Made by a program: the position numbers and the translations under genes. Under the pieces are notes generated by a model. The model ran no database searches. It was not told the DNA's origin and was given only the letters and a program-made list of their open reading frames with translations. A stretch of DNA of 64,000 bases from Aptenodytes patagonicus (lineage: Eukaryota > Chordata > Aves > Sphenisciformes > Spheniscidae): contig NC_134974.1 in the NCBI RefSeq assembly GCF_965638725.1, forward strand, positions 2,254,143-2,318,142. The letters run 5' to 3'. Shown in pieces: positions 38,381 through 49,753 of the stretch (position 1 is its first letter; every line of letters begins with the position of its first letter).

Positions 38381-41300
38381 ATGGTGATGTTCAAGAAGGT
38401 GAAGACCTTCCTGATGGCCTTCAGCGAGCCTGAGAAGGTCTACTGCAGCGGGGAGAAGGTGGCCGGGCGCGTGTTGGTGGAGGTGGCCGAGGTCACTCGC
38501 GTCAGCGCCGTCAGGTTGCTGGCCTGCGGGGTGGCCAAAGTCAACTGGGCCAAGGGCCCCCAGCAGTGCCGGCAGGAGATGGAGTACCTGCGCTTCGAGG
38601 ACGTCCTCGCCCTGGAGGAGCAGCCCACGGGTGAGGATCTGGGGCTGGGAGGAGGGAGTTGGGGGGCAGAAGGTGGTGGGGAGGAAGGGCTTGAAGGCCG
38701 TCCGTTGACCAGCGGCTCTTCCTGCCGGCTGGACCCTTCGGGAGTCTCCGGTTGCGTCCCCTTGGGGCAGGCGTTGACTGGGTTGGTTCTACGGTGAGCA
38801 GTAGCGGTGTTTCGCTGGTGTCAGGGCTCGGCACCGAGACGGAAGTGGGACTGGACGTTGACCGAGTCTTGGGAGAAATAGGCAAATTCATGGAAACCTG
38901 GGGCAGAGGATGGCAGGGCTCGGCTAAGTCAAGTTCAAAGTTTGAAAGCCGAGGGCCGCTGAGCCCTAACCAGAGCCTGAAACAAAAGCTGGACGAGCTA
39001 CCCGCCGGAGCGTGCAGAAGCCGTTGGGTGTTGATGTGGCTGGCAGAGCAGGCAGCAATGCTGTATGTCCGCAGGGAGCGAGTACCGGAGTCGGCCTTGG
39101 CTGGGCGGCAGGAGGGTGCCGCTCGATCGGCACGGTGCACGGACAGGTGGTGGTCAGGGAGTGGCAAGCGCAGATCTCACCCGAGGCAAGGAGTCTCTTC
39201 TGGGCACGGAGAACTCCCTTCAGCAGCCTCCTAGTTAGGCTGGCTCCAGGGAAGGCGAGAGATAGGGACTTGGCAAAGCGTCCTGGGAGGTAACCGGGGT
39301 GACGTGAGTCTTGGAGATGGAGAGATAGCTGGGGAAAGAAGCGGGTGCTCGATAACTCCCACAAAGTGGAAGTAGGGTGTGGTGAGGAGAGGTAACAGGG
39401 ACCGAAGCGCAGCGGGACACAGTGTTCTGCCTTCAGATGGGGGTGTTGAAAGGAGAAGTGAGAGTAAACGAGCGGCGCTTCCCTGCTTCGAGAAGACGCC
39501 GGGTTCTCAGGCTGCTCTTGGGGGACAGGTGTAGGCGGCTCTTCCCAAACAGCTAACGCAGCTCAAGCCTGCGCAGCGCTTGTCTTGATCGCTGCCTGTG
39601 CAAGCAGAACAGAGGATAATGCTTAGGAACAAACCCCTGGAGCTTCAGCTGACGTTTCCCTTCCCCTTTTCTTTTCCCAGATGGGGACGGATCTGTAATC
39701 TTGAGACCCGGGGAACAAATACGAGTACAAATTCGGATTCGAGCTTCCCAGGGGTGAGTGTGAGAGGAACGCTGCCTCTTAAATTGAATTGGATTGCTAC
39801 GGGAAATTCTCCTGTTGCCTCGGTTGTGTCTGACAAGCGTCTCTTTCCCAGGCCTCTGGGTACCACCTTCAAGGGAAAGTACGGCTGCGTGGATTATTGG
39901 GTGAAGGCCTTCCTGGAGCGCCCGTCCTTTCCCACTCAGGAGATAAAGAAGCGCTTCGAGGTTATGGATCCTGTTGATGTGAACACTCCAGAATTGCTGG
40001 TAAGCGCCGCTTTACTACGAAAGCTTTGGGTGTCAACAGGCGTCACGAGAGAGAAAAGCCCTTGGGTAGGGTCAGTCCAACCTCCATCATTGAGATGCCC
40101 CTAATAGGCTTTATCGTTGAGCGTGGATTAAATGCTTAGTTCTTAAGAAGTCATAGTTACTCGTAGAAATCTACACCGAGACCGGTAAAATGAGGCGCTT
40201 GTTCTGCTTTCACTCCGCTGCGAGACACTCGAGCCTCACAGGGAGCTCGAAGCTCGCGTTGCAGAACGAGAGGAAGGAAGGAAGGAGGAGCGGGATGGGA
40301 GCGGCCCGGCGGGTTTCACCCGGGTAACAATCTCGTTTCTCTGCAGTCCCCGGTTGCTGCCAAGAAGGAGAAGAAGGTGTCCTGTATGTTCATTCCTGAT
40401 GGACGCGTGTCGGTCAGCGCTCAAATCGACAGGAAAGGCTTTTGTGAAGGTAAGAGCCTGCCCTCCGCTGCGGGAGGGAGGGGGGAAGGGGGGCGGGGGG
40501 GGGGGGGTGTTAATCAGCTAAAAGGGGCTTCCCGCAAGGAAAAAGTGCGGACCGTCCTAAAGGCCCAGGCGTGGTTCCCTCCCCAGGTGACGAGATCTGC
40601 ATCAACGCCGACTTCGAGAACACTTGCTCCCGCATTGTGGTGCCCAAAGCGGCCATCATCGCCAAGCACACCTACCTGGCCAACGGGCAGACCAAGGTCT
40701 TCACCCAAAAAACTCTCCTGCGTCCGAGGCAACCACATCATCTCGGGCATGTCCGAGTCCTGGCGGGGCAAAACCATCCGCGTCAAGAAGCTCAAACCGT
40801 CCATCTTGGGCTGCAACATCCTGCGCGTGGAGTATTTCCTGCAGGTGAGTGGCTTGGATTGCCGTTCCTCTTCCTCGCTTGGCCAGCGTACCGGCAGACT
40901 TTGTCCCCCTCTTGGTTCCCGACATCCCTTAAAGCTCCGGTTCTTGCCCTCGCAGATCTACGTCAGCGTCCCGGCTCCAAGAAGATCATCTTGGAGCTGC
41001 CCCTTGTCATCGGCAGCCGCTGGGGCATCGGCAGCCGCAGCTCCAGCATGGCCAGTCAGACCAGCTCCGAAATGAGCTGGGTGGACTTGAACCTCCCCGA
41101 TGCTCCGGAAGGTGAGTGGAGCGAAGGGGTCCTTGGCAGGCACCGCTGTGACACCCCCTGCCCCCCCCCCCAAGTTTGGGAGGGGGCTAAGAGGGGTTCC
41201 GGTGGGGTGTTGCGGGGGAGCACGGGCGATGGCGGAGAGCTCACCGGTCCCTCCGTCCCTCGCAGCACCCCCGTGCTACCTGGACATCGTTCCCGAAGAC

Positions 41301-41609
41301 CACCGCCTGGAGAGCCCCACCACTCCCCTCCTGGAGGATCCCGAAAGCTTTGACAGCCCCATCTTCATGTACGCTCCGGAGTTCAAGTTCATGCCACCAC
41401 CCACCTACACGGAGGTGAGAAGCGCTGCCGGCGCGGCTGGCTGCGGGAAGGCTTAACCCCTGGGTGAGGGCGGCAGGACAGAGGAGGCAGCTCGGGCAGA
41501 AACGTTCCGGTGGGGTTTAGCCTTGGGACGAAGGCTCCGAGCGTCTCAACGGCCTCTCGGCTTCCTCCCTCAGGTGGACCCCTGCATCGCTAACAACAAC
41601 ATGCAGTGA
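38381..41609 (+). CDS. TXNIP: Thioredoxin-interacting protein, alpha-arrestin
   Basis: Eight exons: 38381-38630, 39681-39753, 39852-39999, 40347-40449, 40587-40844, 40956-41111, 41266-41414, 41574-41609. Total 1173 bases, 390 codons plus stop (human 391). The family adaptor restrains glucose uptake and binds thioredoxin and ITCH-type ligases. Seen: start MVMFKKVKTF, arrestin N and C domains, Cys at the human C63 position (QQCRQ), and PPxY motifs PPCY and PPTY. Relative to the family the assembly has +G then -C in exon 2, so NKYEYKFGFELP is read in another frame. It also has +A in exon 5 and -G in exon 6, which shifts the stretch from LSCVRGNH to IYVSV. The pairs cancel, phases match the introns, and no stop is created. 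Short homopolymers suggest consensus errors. Human C247 is Ser here. Confidence 0.93.
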
Positions 41610-43050
41610 GCGCCGAGGAAAAAGTTACTCTCCCGCTTTTTCCGGACTCTTAATCCGCCGTGATGGACGCCTTGCGAGCAGCGCCCGGGCCTCGGGTCTA
41701 GGAGCCCTGCTGCAGGGAGGAGCGGCCGCTCGAAGGGCAACCCCGGCTCTGCTCGGCGAGCGTGGAAGAGGCGATGAGGTGTACGAGTCTTTTGCGTTCC
41801 CTCGCGTGCTGGCTGTACCGAGAAACCCTGCTGCGGCTCAGGGGTGGGTTTGGACCTCGCTCACAGCCAGTGTCTTCCAAAAAAAAAAAAAAAAAACCCA
41901 AAACCCCAAACTACCAAGGTGCTTACGTGGAAACCGCCAGGAGAATCTTGAGGTGGAGCAGGGGCGGTGTAAAGGCCTCGCCCGCCTCCTTTACAAACCC
42001 TGAGGGGAGGCAGATTCCAGCCTAAAAAGACTTTAAAAAAAAAAAAAAAAGACAGTTATGTCAAGAAACGGCCGTCGTGATGCCTTCAACCCGAAAACAC
42101 CCGTCCTGGGGGACGGGCGCGACCTGTTTGTTCGGTTCGGTGTCGAGAGCGCGCGTGCGGGGACTGTAACTAACCCCCTTCCTCCGACGGCGGGGTTGGC
42201 GTCGCTCTCGCCCCAAACGCCCTTTTCATTCGGAGCTGCCCGGCGGCGGGCCGTCCTGCCGCTGCTCCGGCGCTCCCTCTCTCCCCTCGCCCGAGGGCGA
42301 CGTGGAGACGGAGAGCGATGAGCAGCGGCTCCGTCCAGCCCCCCGGGAAAGAGCCGACCCCCCTCGGAGGAGCTTTGGCTAGGCCGAGGAGCACTGCCCC
42401 CCGTGCCAAGCCCGCTCTCCTTTGCTTGCCGGAATTCCGCTTGGAAGCTCGCCTCCGAGCCGGTTTGCGTTCCGCGGTTCGATCTCGCCGTGTTAATTCT
42501 CTCGGCTGGTGGAAGCCCGCGCTCCCGTGGGACGGGGAGAACGGCTGGAGCGCCCTGCGTGCTCTTGCTTTCCGTCACTAACCGCTGCTCCAGCCTCCCC
42601 CGGTCGCCGCTTCCCGGTTCCCGCCGGCCTTGGGTGGGGACCGCAGGGGCCGATGAGGATCCCGTGGGACGCCGGAGCCAGCGTTTTCCCCCCTGTGCTG
42701 GCAGAATTCCTCACCCGTTTCCCCCCCCCCCCCGCTGTCCGTCCTGACCCAAGCTGGCGCCGAACCCAGCCTTGCCGGCGGAACCGAACCCCATCCCGGC
42801 TTGGGGGGGGGCCTGGCTCTTCCCCAGTTCGCCTGAAGAGAGGGAAGCTCTTAAATCCCAGCGGCTGCCTCCGGCTGTTCCGGACACAAATCGAGACCAG
42901 CAATAGCTCCTTTTCTACTGTTTTGTATCCGGGTTTTGGGAAGGGGGGTGGGGGGTGGGGTGGGGAGAAAAAACCAGTGTCGTTCTTGGTGCTGCCGGTG
43001 TGCCGTAGGCCCCCGGAGGGGCCGTGGTTAATAAAAGAGGGAAACGAGAT
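41610..43050 (+). other. TXNIP: TXNIP 3' UTR
   Basis: About 1.4 kb from the stop codon to the AATAAA at 43030-43035 agrees with the usual length of TXNIP 3' UTRs. It includes poly-A runs at 41879-41895 and 42035-42050 and a poly-C run at 42721-42733. No other gene is seen. Confidence 0.6.
43030..43035 (+). terminator. TXNIP: Polyadenylation signal AATAAA, TXNIP
   Basis: First clear AATAAA downstream of the TXNIP stop codon (GGTTAATAAAAGAGG). Confidence 0.55.
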
Positions 43051-43054
43051 GGTT

Positions 43055-44622
43055 GTGGAGCCTCTTGGACTTGAGCTTGGGTGGGGGGGTGGAGGGTGGC
43101 CCAGTCCCAAATGGCGTCACCCTGCTGGGGGGGGGAGGGGTCTGCTTGTCCCCTTCCGCCGGCAGAAGCTGGGTGCGACGGCAGCACCCGCCTTCGGGCG
43201 CCGGCGCTCCTTGACCGGGACTGCAGCCGATTTGCCCAGAGCGGGGCAGCGCCTCTGCTCTGCGGCGCGGGGGGAACCCCGAAACCCACGCCGTGCTCTC
43301 CAGGCTTCGGAGGAGGGGGGGTTTCCCCCCGTTTTTTGGGACCTGGCCGGCAAAACACCTGCAGCCTGGCGCGAGCCGAGCTTTGCCGAGCCTTTTTTTC
43401 CCCTGACTAGCCCGCGGCATCCCCGGGAGCTGGCCGAGGTGGGAGCAGACATCCCGCGTCCCGGCTGACGGCTGGGAGGGGAAACTGAGGCACGCTGAGC
43501 GGGGCCCGGGGTAGGAAACTCCTGCCGGCCCCCGAGCCGCACGCGGGCGGCACCCGTGTCTTCCTCGGTCTCCGTCACTGCCGGAGGCCGGCGTAGCAGC
43601 GTCCCCCCTCCTCCGTAGCCCTTTTTTGGGGGATGTAGGTGAAAGTTAACGGAAAAAGGGCCGGGGCACCAGCAGCGCCGGTGCCCGCCGGCCGTATTGA
43701 GGAACTGAGCGAGGAAAACAGCCGCAAGCTCGGCAGCGGGCTCCGGTCCCTCACCCCTCCCCGACTTGGCAGCCGCCCCGGTTGCCCGTCGCCCGGTGGC
43801 TCGCTCCCGGTGAGGCCCCCACCGAAGCTTGACCCAACGCCCCGGGAGCCCGGGGGGGGGATATGGGGCCGGCCCCGGAACACCGAAGCAGCGGCGGGGG
43901 CTCCCATTCCTCTCCGGTCACCCCTGCGACGCCGCACCCGTACGCAAATCCACCGTGCCTCAGTTTCCCCATCCTGCCAGAGCCGCTGACGCCTCGTCCA
44001 ACCTCGCCGGGAGCCCCTTTCTCCCCCCGTTCCCCCCCTGCCTGCCCTTATCTCCCCGCTGCCGGTGCAGCGCGGCACCAGTTCGGCACGTAGGGGCCTT
44101 ATCGCCGGGAAGCCGGCTGTTCCAGCCGTGCCAGGCCAGCGCGGTTCGTCCAGCCGCACGCCTCGGCCCCGGCGAGCCCGACCCCGACCCCGCGGAGCGA
44201 GTGGAGTCCCTGTCCCCCGTCCGAGCCCTGCCCCGTCCGGTGACGCCGGCGAAGGGACGCGATGCCGCCGCGGCGGGTTTAGCCCCGCTCTCATCCGTTT
44301 ATTCCAACCACCACGTTTCCCACCCTGCCCTTATCCCAGCTCCGTCCCGGGAAAGTCACCGCGTTCCCAGCCCGGTGCCGCGAGGGGCTCCCGGGAATGT
44401 GTCCGTGTCGTGTCGTGTGTCCCCGTCCCCCCCCGCCCCATGACGCTGCGGACACCACGGCTCGGCCCGGCGATCCTCCGTCCCTCCCCTCGGAGCGGCC
44501 CACCCCAGACGCTCCCATGGGTGCGAAGCTCATGGGGGGACACCCCCCCACCCCCCCCACACCGCACCCGTGGGGAAACCCTCCGGGCACCGGTTGCTCC
44601 GGCTCCCCTCCGTGCCTCAGTT
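43055..44622. other. Intergenic GC-rich spacer
   Basis: No gene. Three copies of the dispersed 17-base motif lie here (43478, 43953, 44610), a local cluster. The segment ends at the scaffold gap. Confidence 0.4.
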
Positions 44623-44722
44623 NNNNNNNNNNNNNNNNNNNNNNNNNNNNNNNNNNNNNNNNNNNNNNNNNNNNNNNNNNNNNNNNNNNNNNNNNNNNNN
44701 NNNNNNNNNNNNNNNNNNNNNN
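44623..44722. other. Assembly gap, 100 N
   Basis: Exactly 100 N, the conventional size for a gap of unknown length. The left edge cuts a copy of the dispersed motif. The right side starts a zone of extreme poly-G runs. Confidence 0.98.
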
Positions 44723-46105
44723 CCCGACTCAGCCCGGCCGGAGGCTTTTCCAGCTGGTTTTATTCCTGGAGGTGGGGCCGGATCCTTTCTCGGGGGGGGG
44801 GGGGGGGGGTGTGTGGGGTGGGGTGGTGGGGTCCCCTCCGCTGCTGCCGCCCACCCTCTCGCCCCTGCGGGATTATTTCTTCGCTCTGTGGGAGCACCGG
44901 GGGCTGCAGCTGGGAAATCGCCACCTCCTGGAGTCCCGGGATGGCCCGGCCACCCTTGGGGACGCCTCCGCTTTCGGCCGGGGAGGAGGAGGGGGAAGGG
45001 GGGGGGGGGGGGGGCACCCGAAAGCAAACAAGCGTTGGGTTTGCTGAGCTGTTGCTTTTGTTTGGGTTGGGGTTTTTTTTTTTAATGTTTTGGTTTGTTT
45101 TGCTTACCCAGAGATTAAAAACCAGCCATAAACGGGAACCCTGCCCGGGGCGGGGGGGGGGGGACAGGGCGGCGCCTCCCCGTCACATGAGGTCACATGA
45201 GCGGCCCCCACCCCGGCTCTGCCTCCTCCCCTCCCTCTGCAGAAAACACCTTTGCCCCCCCCAAACCCCCCCCCCTTCCCCCCGCCCCCCAGCAGCTTTT
45301 CTCGCTGCCGGTGCATGCAACGAGTTTGGCGGGGCTCAGCCCAGCACCCTGAATCAGCCCCGTTTGGGGGGGGTTCGGGGGAACCCCGAGAGGTCCGGGG
45401 GGGGGTGTGTGTTCAAACCCCCCCCCCCCCCCCAAGAGGCACACACCTTCCCCTGCCACCCCTGCACCTGATGTTGCTGGAGCCCAGCACCACAGGGGTT
45501 AATCCAGGCCAGGGAAACCCGGGGGGGGGGGGGGCATGTTGGGGTCCCCCTGAACCTGCTCGGGCCCGCCCCCCCCCAAGAACTCAGAGCTGCTGCCGCA
45601 GCCCAGAGACAATGGGGGGACGGGGACATGGTGCCGCTGCATCCCCTGACTCCAGGAGCTGGGGATTTGCATGCACCCCCCCCCCCACCCCACCCCCCCC
45701 ACCCCCACCCAGCGGGTGCCACGTGCCCACCCCACACATAGCCGGGGCCGGGGGGGGGGGGAGGGGGGGTGCCCAAGCCTGAGCCGACACGGGTGCCGGG
45801 CACCCGTCCCGCCCAGGCGATGGCAGGAGCCGGCCCCACATGTGTGGGGTGAAAAGGGGGGGGGGGCACACCCCCAAACAGCTGCTCCCTGCGCCCATGG
45901 GTGCACCCAGACCCCCACCCCTAGGGCAGGTCTCTTCCCCCCCCCACCCCCTCCGGCGACCCTACAATAACAAGGCGCTGTTTACAATCAGCTCACGAGA
46001 CCCTGCAATAACGGGGGGGGGGGCTCAGCAGGAGGGGCAGCCTGGGACCCCCGTTATCCAGCCCCCCAAAATCCGGGGGGTGGGTGACGCCCCAGGACGA
46101 GACGA
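44723..46105. other. Intergenic poly-G/poly-C rich zone
   Basis: Strings of G runs (for example 44792-44808, 44998-45015 and 45529-45535) alternate with C runs (45418-45434). A short repeat of CCTGCAATAAC/CCTACAATAAC is at 45961-46013. There is a strong potential for G-quadruplexes. No exon is recognised. Confidence 0.4.
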
Positions 46106-46126
46106 GCTGGAAATACAGAAATCGGC

Positions 46127-46132
46127 TTTAAT
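46127..46132 (-). terminator. POLR3GL: Probable POLR3GL polyadenylation signal ATTAAA
   Basis: On the minus strand ATTAAA lies about 1.1 kb past the POLR3GL stop codon, in a short unique stretch just below the 3' UTR minisatellite. Confidence 0.45.
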
Positions 46133-46504
46133 CCACCCAAAACGATTAAAAACCCCCAAACGTTAAAAGCTGCCGCAAAAAGGGGGGTGGGGGGGGTGTG
46201 TGTGAGGCCGGGGGGGGGGGCAGGGGAATTTGGGGGGGACGACCCCCCCCGTCACCCCTAAAAACCGCCTCCAAAAGGGACAATCCCACCCACCGCTGGC
46301 TTGGGGACAAGGCTGGGGGTCCCTCCTTCCCCCAGCCCCCCCCCAGGGGTTCGGGACCCCCCCCCCAAGTCGGGGGGCAGGGGGTGTCCCCATGTGTGTG
46401 TCGTCCCCGTCCCCCCCCCCCCCCCCCGCAGGTGCCAGCACCCTGGGGTGCCCCAACCCTGGGGCGGTCCCACCCCTCCGTCCCTGGAGCACAAGTGCCA
46501 CCTG

Positions 46505-47245
46505 CAGGCTGGAGGGGCGGGTGACAGGGGACCCCGGTGCTCGGGGGGGGGGGGGGGGGGCTGGTGACAGGGACCCCGGTGCTCGGGGGGGGGGGGGCTG
46601 GTGACAGGGGACCCCGGTGCTCGGGGTGGGGGGGGCGGGTGACAGGAGGACCCTGGGGTCTGTGGGGGGGCTGGTGACAGGGGACCCCGGTGCTCTGGGG
46701 GGGGGGGGGGGGGGGGGGGGATGACAGGGGGACCCCGGTGCTCCGGGGTGGGGGGTGTGTGTGACAGGGGGACCCGGGGGGCTGGTGACAAGGGGACCCC
46801 AGTGTTCTGGAGGGGGAAACACAGGGGGGGGGGGACAGGGGACCCAGGTGCCGGGGGAGGGGGTGACAGGAGACCTCAGTGCTCTGGGGGGGTGGGGGTG
46901 GTGGTGACAGGGGACCCCAGGGTCTGTGGGGGGCTGGTGACAAGGGACCCTGCTGTTCTGGGTGGGGGGGTGACAGGGGACCCCGGTGCTCTAGGGAGGG
47001 TGACAGGGGACCCCGGGGTCTGTGGGGGGCTGGTGACAAGGGGACCCCAGTGTTTGGGGGGGGGGGGGGGGGGGAAGGGGGGGGACAGGGACCCAGGCAC
47101 CTGGGGAAGGGGTGACAGGAGACCCCAGTGCTCGGGGGGGGGACAGGGGACCCCAGGGTCTGTGGGGGGCTGGTGACAAGGGGGACCCCGGTGCTCTGGG
47201 CGGGGGGGGCTGGTGACAGGGGACCCCGGTGTCCCCGGGGGGGGG
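46505..47245. repeat. Minisatellite in the POLR3GL 3' flank/UTR
   Basis: About 17 degenerate units of 35-50 bases built on GGTGACAGGGGACCCC, then GGTGCTC or GGGTCTGTGG, then a poly-G spacer. It begins only some 15 bases below the POLR3GL stop codon. If the polyA site at 46127 is right, the whole array is transcribed as a C-rich 3' UTR. Confidence 0.85.
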
Positions 47246-47259
47246 GGGCGGGGGGGGGC

Positions 47260-49084
47260 TCAGTAGACCGCCTCGTCCATGTTGTCGTCGCTGTCGGCGC
47301 CGAAGTCCTCCCCGTTGTCGAAGTAGGACATGATGTAGTCGGTCTCCTGGGGACGGGGGGGGGGGGGGACGGGACATGGCGGGGGTCAGGGTGACACCCG
47401 TGTCCCCCCCCTGCCCCGCCAGGGCCACCCCACGGCCGGGACGGCTGTGCCCGTCACCCCGACTGGGGTCCCACTGGGATCCCCCCCCCCCCCCAGCCAC
47501 CATCTCACCTCTTCGTGCTCCTCCTCGTCGTACTCCTCTTCCTCCTCTTCCTTCCCTTCTTCTTCTTCCTCCTTCCTCCTCTTCCTCCTCCGACGTCACC
47601 TCCTCTTCCTTCTTCTCCAGGCTCTGGAGGTTCAGGGGAGCCCCCCGCAGCGTTAACCCGGGGGGGGGACCCCCAAAACCCAGCCGGGCCACCCTGGTGG
47701 GGACCCCCCCCCCCACCCCGCCACGGGGGATGGTGGCTGAGCCTTCGGCCTCGTTACCTCCAGTTTCTTAATGGTCTCCTCCTTGTCGAGCGCGACCCGC
47801 TGCTTGCACTTGGGGATGAGGATGGTGGTCCCTGGGGGGAGGGGGGGCAGAGGGGAGCATTACCCCCCCCCCCCCGGGTGTGGGGGGCAGAGTCCAGCCC
47901 ACGGTGGGGATGGGGGGGACATGGGGGGGGGGGGGGGACACACGGAGCAAGGGGGGGAAACACACACGACACTCACTGCCTTTCTGCAGCCGCCGCACCC
48001 GGATCTTCAGCTCCCGCGGCAGCCGCCTCCAGTCTGCGGGGCAGAGCGAGGGGCTGGATCGGGGCCCCCCCGCCAGCCCGTCCCCCCCCCCCCCCGGGTC
48101 CCCTGTCGTCCCCCCCCCCCCCACCTGGGTTCCAGTCGATGGCGCTGTCAACGGGGCTGGAGATCTGGTACTTGTCCGAGTAGCGCTCGATATCTGGGGG
48201 GGCCGAGCGGGGGGGGGGGGTGTATCAGTGGGGTGGGGGGGGTCTGGGTGGGGACACCCGTGGGACCCGTGCTGGGACAGCCGGGGCACCAGGCAGCCCA
48301 GCTGGAAGCAGCCACGATGGGGCCCGGTGCAGTGGGGCTGGGGGGGGGGGTCACAACAGCGGGGCTGGGGGCCGTGGGGGGGGTCACAACAGCGGGGCTG
48401 GGGGCTGTGGAGCTGGGGGGGGTCACAACAGTGGGCTGGGGCCATGGGGCTGGGGGGGTCACAACAGCGGGGCTGGGGGGGGTCATAACAGTGGGTCTGG
48501 GGGCCGTGGGGGGGCCAGAACACAGCGGGGCTGGGGGGGGGTCACAACAGTGGGGCTGGGGGCCGTAGGGCTGGGGGGGGGGGGGGGGTCAGAACACAGC
48601 GGAGCTGGGGGGGGTCACAACAGCGGGGCTGGGGGCCGTGGGGCAGGCACCCTCTCCCCCCACTCCCTTCCCACCCCTGCTAGATGGGGGAGGCAGGAGG
48701 ATCAGGGAGGGTGTCCCCCCCCCCGTACCTCTCCGGGGCGCCCCGGGCTTGACGAAGTAGGGGAGGTTCTTCATGGCCCCCCGCAGCTCCTGCTTGAGGG
48801 CCAGCATGTACTCGCCCTCCTCCCCCCCGGCAGCGGGGCCGCCCGGTGCTCCAGGGGCTGGGGGGGCCACACGTGCAGCGAGCGTGTCAGTGCTCAGCCA
48901 CGGGGACACCCCCCCCCCCCCCCCCAGGGACACCTCCCACCCCCCCCCTTTTCAAGGACTTACCGGGAAGAGGGGGGAAGGCTGGAGGGTGGGGGGGGGG
49001 CAGCGCGTCCCCCTTCCCGATGCCCACCGCCTCCACGTTGAAGGTCATCTGTCCGCGGCCCCGGCCCCGGCCTCGGCCCGCCAT
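47260..49084 (-). CDS. POLR3GL: RNA polymerase III subunit RPC7-like
   Basis: Minus-strand exons in order: 49084-48964, 48857-48729, 48193-48125, 48033-47977, 47831-47758, 47623-47509, 47346-47260. All have GT/AG borders and introns of 91-535 bases. The product starts MAGRGRGRGRGQMTFNVEAV and continues EGEYMLALKQELRGAMKNLP, IERYSDKYQISSPVDSAIDW and RRLPRELKIRVRRLQKGRTT. After an acidic stretch it ends MSYFDNGEDF...DDNMDEAVY. This matches POLR3GL, a peripheral Pol III subunit that pairs with RPC3/RPC6 and helps initiation. Expected length is 216 residues (human 218). Exon 6 is 115 bases although both its introns are phase 0. One extra base (or two missing) in its GAG-repeat shifts the frame before EYDEEEHEE, so the conceptual protein is broken there. 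A sequencing error is likely. Confidence 0.92.
48340..48645. repeat. Intronic minisatellite, about 30-bp unit
   Basis: About ten copies of a unit with core GGGGTCACAACAGCGGGGCT followed by GGGGGCCGTGG lie inside POLR3GL intron 2, making it by far the largest intron of the gene. Confidence 0.8.
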
Positions 49085-49669
49085 GGCTGGGGGGGGGCCG
49101 GGGGAGCGCTGGGGGGGGGGGGGGGGGGGGGGCAGGGGGGGGGGGGGATAAAGGGGAAGGGGGTGAGGCACGGGGCAGCCCCCTCTTGTTTGGAGGGGGG
49201 GCAGCCCCCCTGCGCTGGGGGGGGGGGGTTAGGGGGGTCGGGGATCCCCCAGGGGTGGGGGGTAGCCCCCCGGGGGAGGGGGCACAGGGAGCTGTGGGGC
49301 AGCCCCCCCCCGCCGGGACACGAGGGGGGGACACGACACGGGGCAGCCCCCCCCGGGACACGGGGGGACGTGGGGGTGGAGGGGACAAGGGGCAGCACCC
49401 CTGGCACACGGGGGGACACGACACGGGGCAGCCCCCCCCCCCCTCCGGGCCCCGGGGGACGTGGGGGGACACGGCTCAGCCCCCCCCCCCGGGACAGGGG
49501 GACACACACGGAGTGGCCCCACGGGACACGGGGGGACACAAGGCAGCCGCCCCGGGCCACGGCGGGACGTGGGGGGGGACGGGGGACACGGGGGGGGGGG
49601 GGGGGCACACGGGGCAGCCCACCCAGTCTCCGGTCCCGCCCCCCCGCAGCGGGCAGAGCTGAGCCCCCC

Positions 49670-49710
49670 GGTCCCGGTCCCGGTCCCGGTCCCGGTCCCG
49701 GTCCCGGTGC
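49670..49710. repeat. (GGTCCC)n hexamer array
   Basis: About seven perfect GGTCCC/CCGGTC hexamers just inside the POLR3GL first intron next to its promoter. Confidence 0.9.
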
Positions 49711-49753
49711 CCCCCCCGCCCCGGCGTCCCCCCTCCCCGGTCCCGGTACTCAC

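Noticed and set aside
38381-41609. TXNIP as a pseudogene
   Set aside because: All splice sites, phases, promoter elements and PPxY motifs are intact, and the indels cancel in pairs. Sequence error is a better reading than decay.
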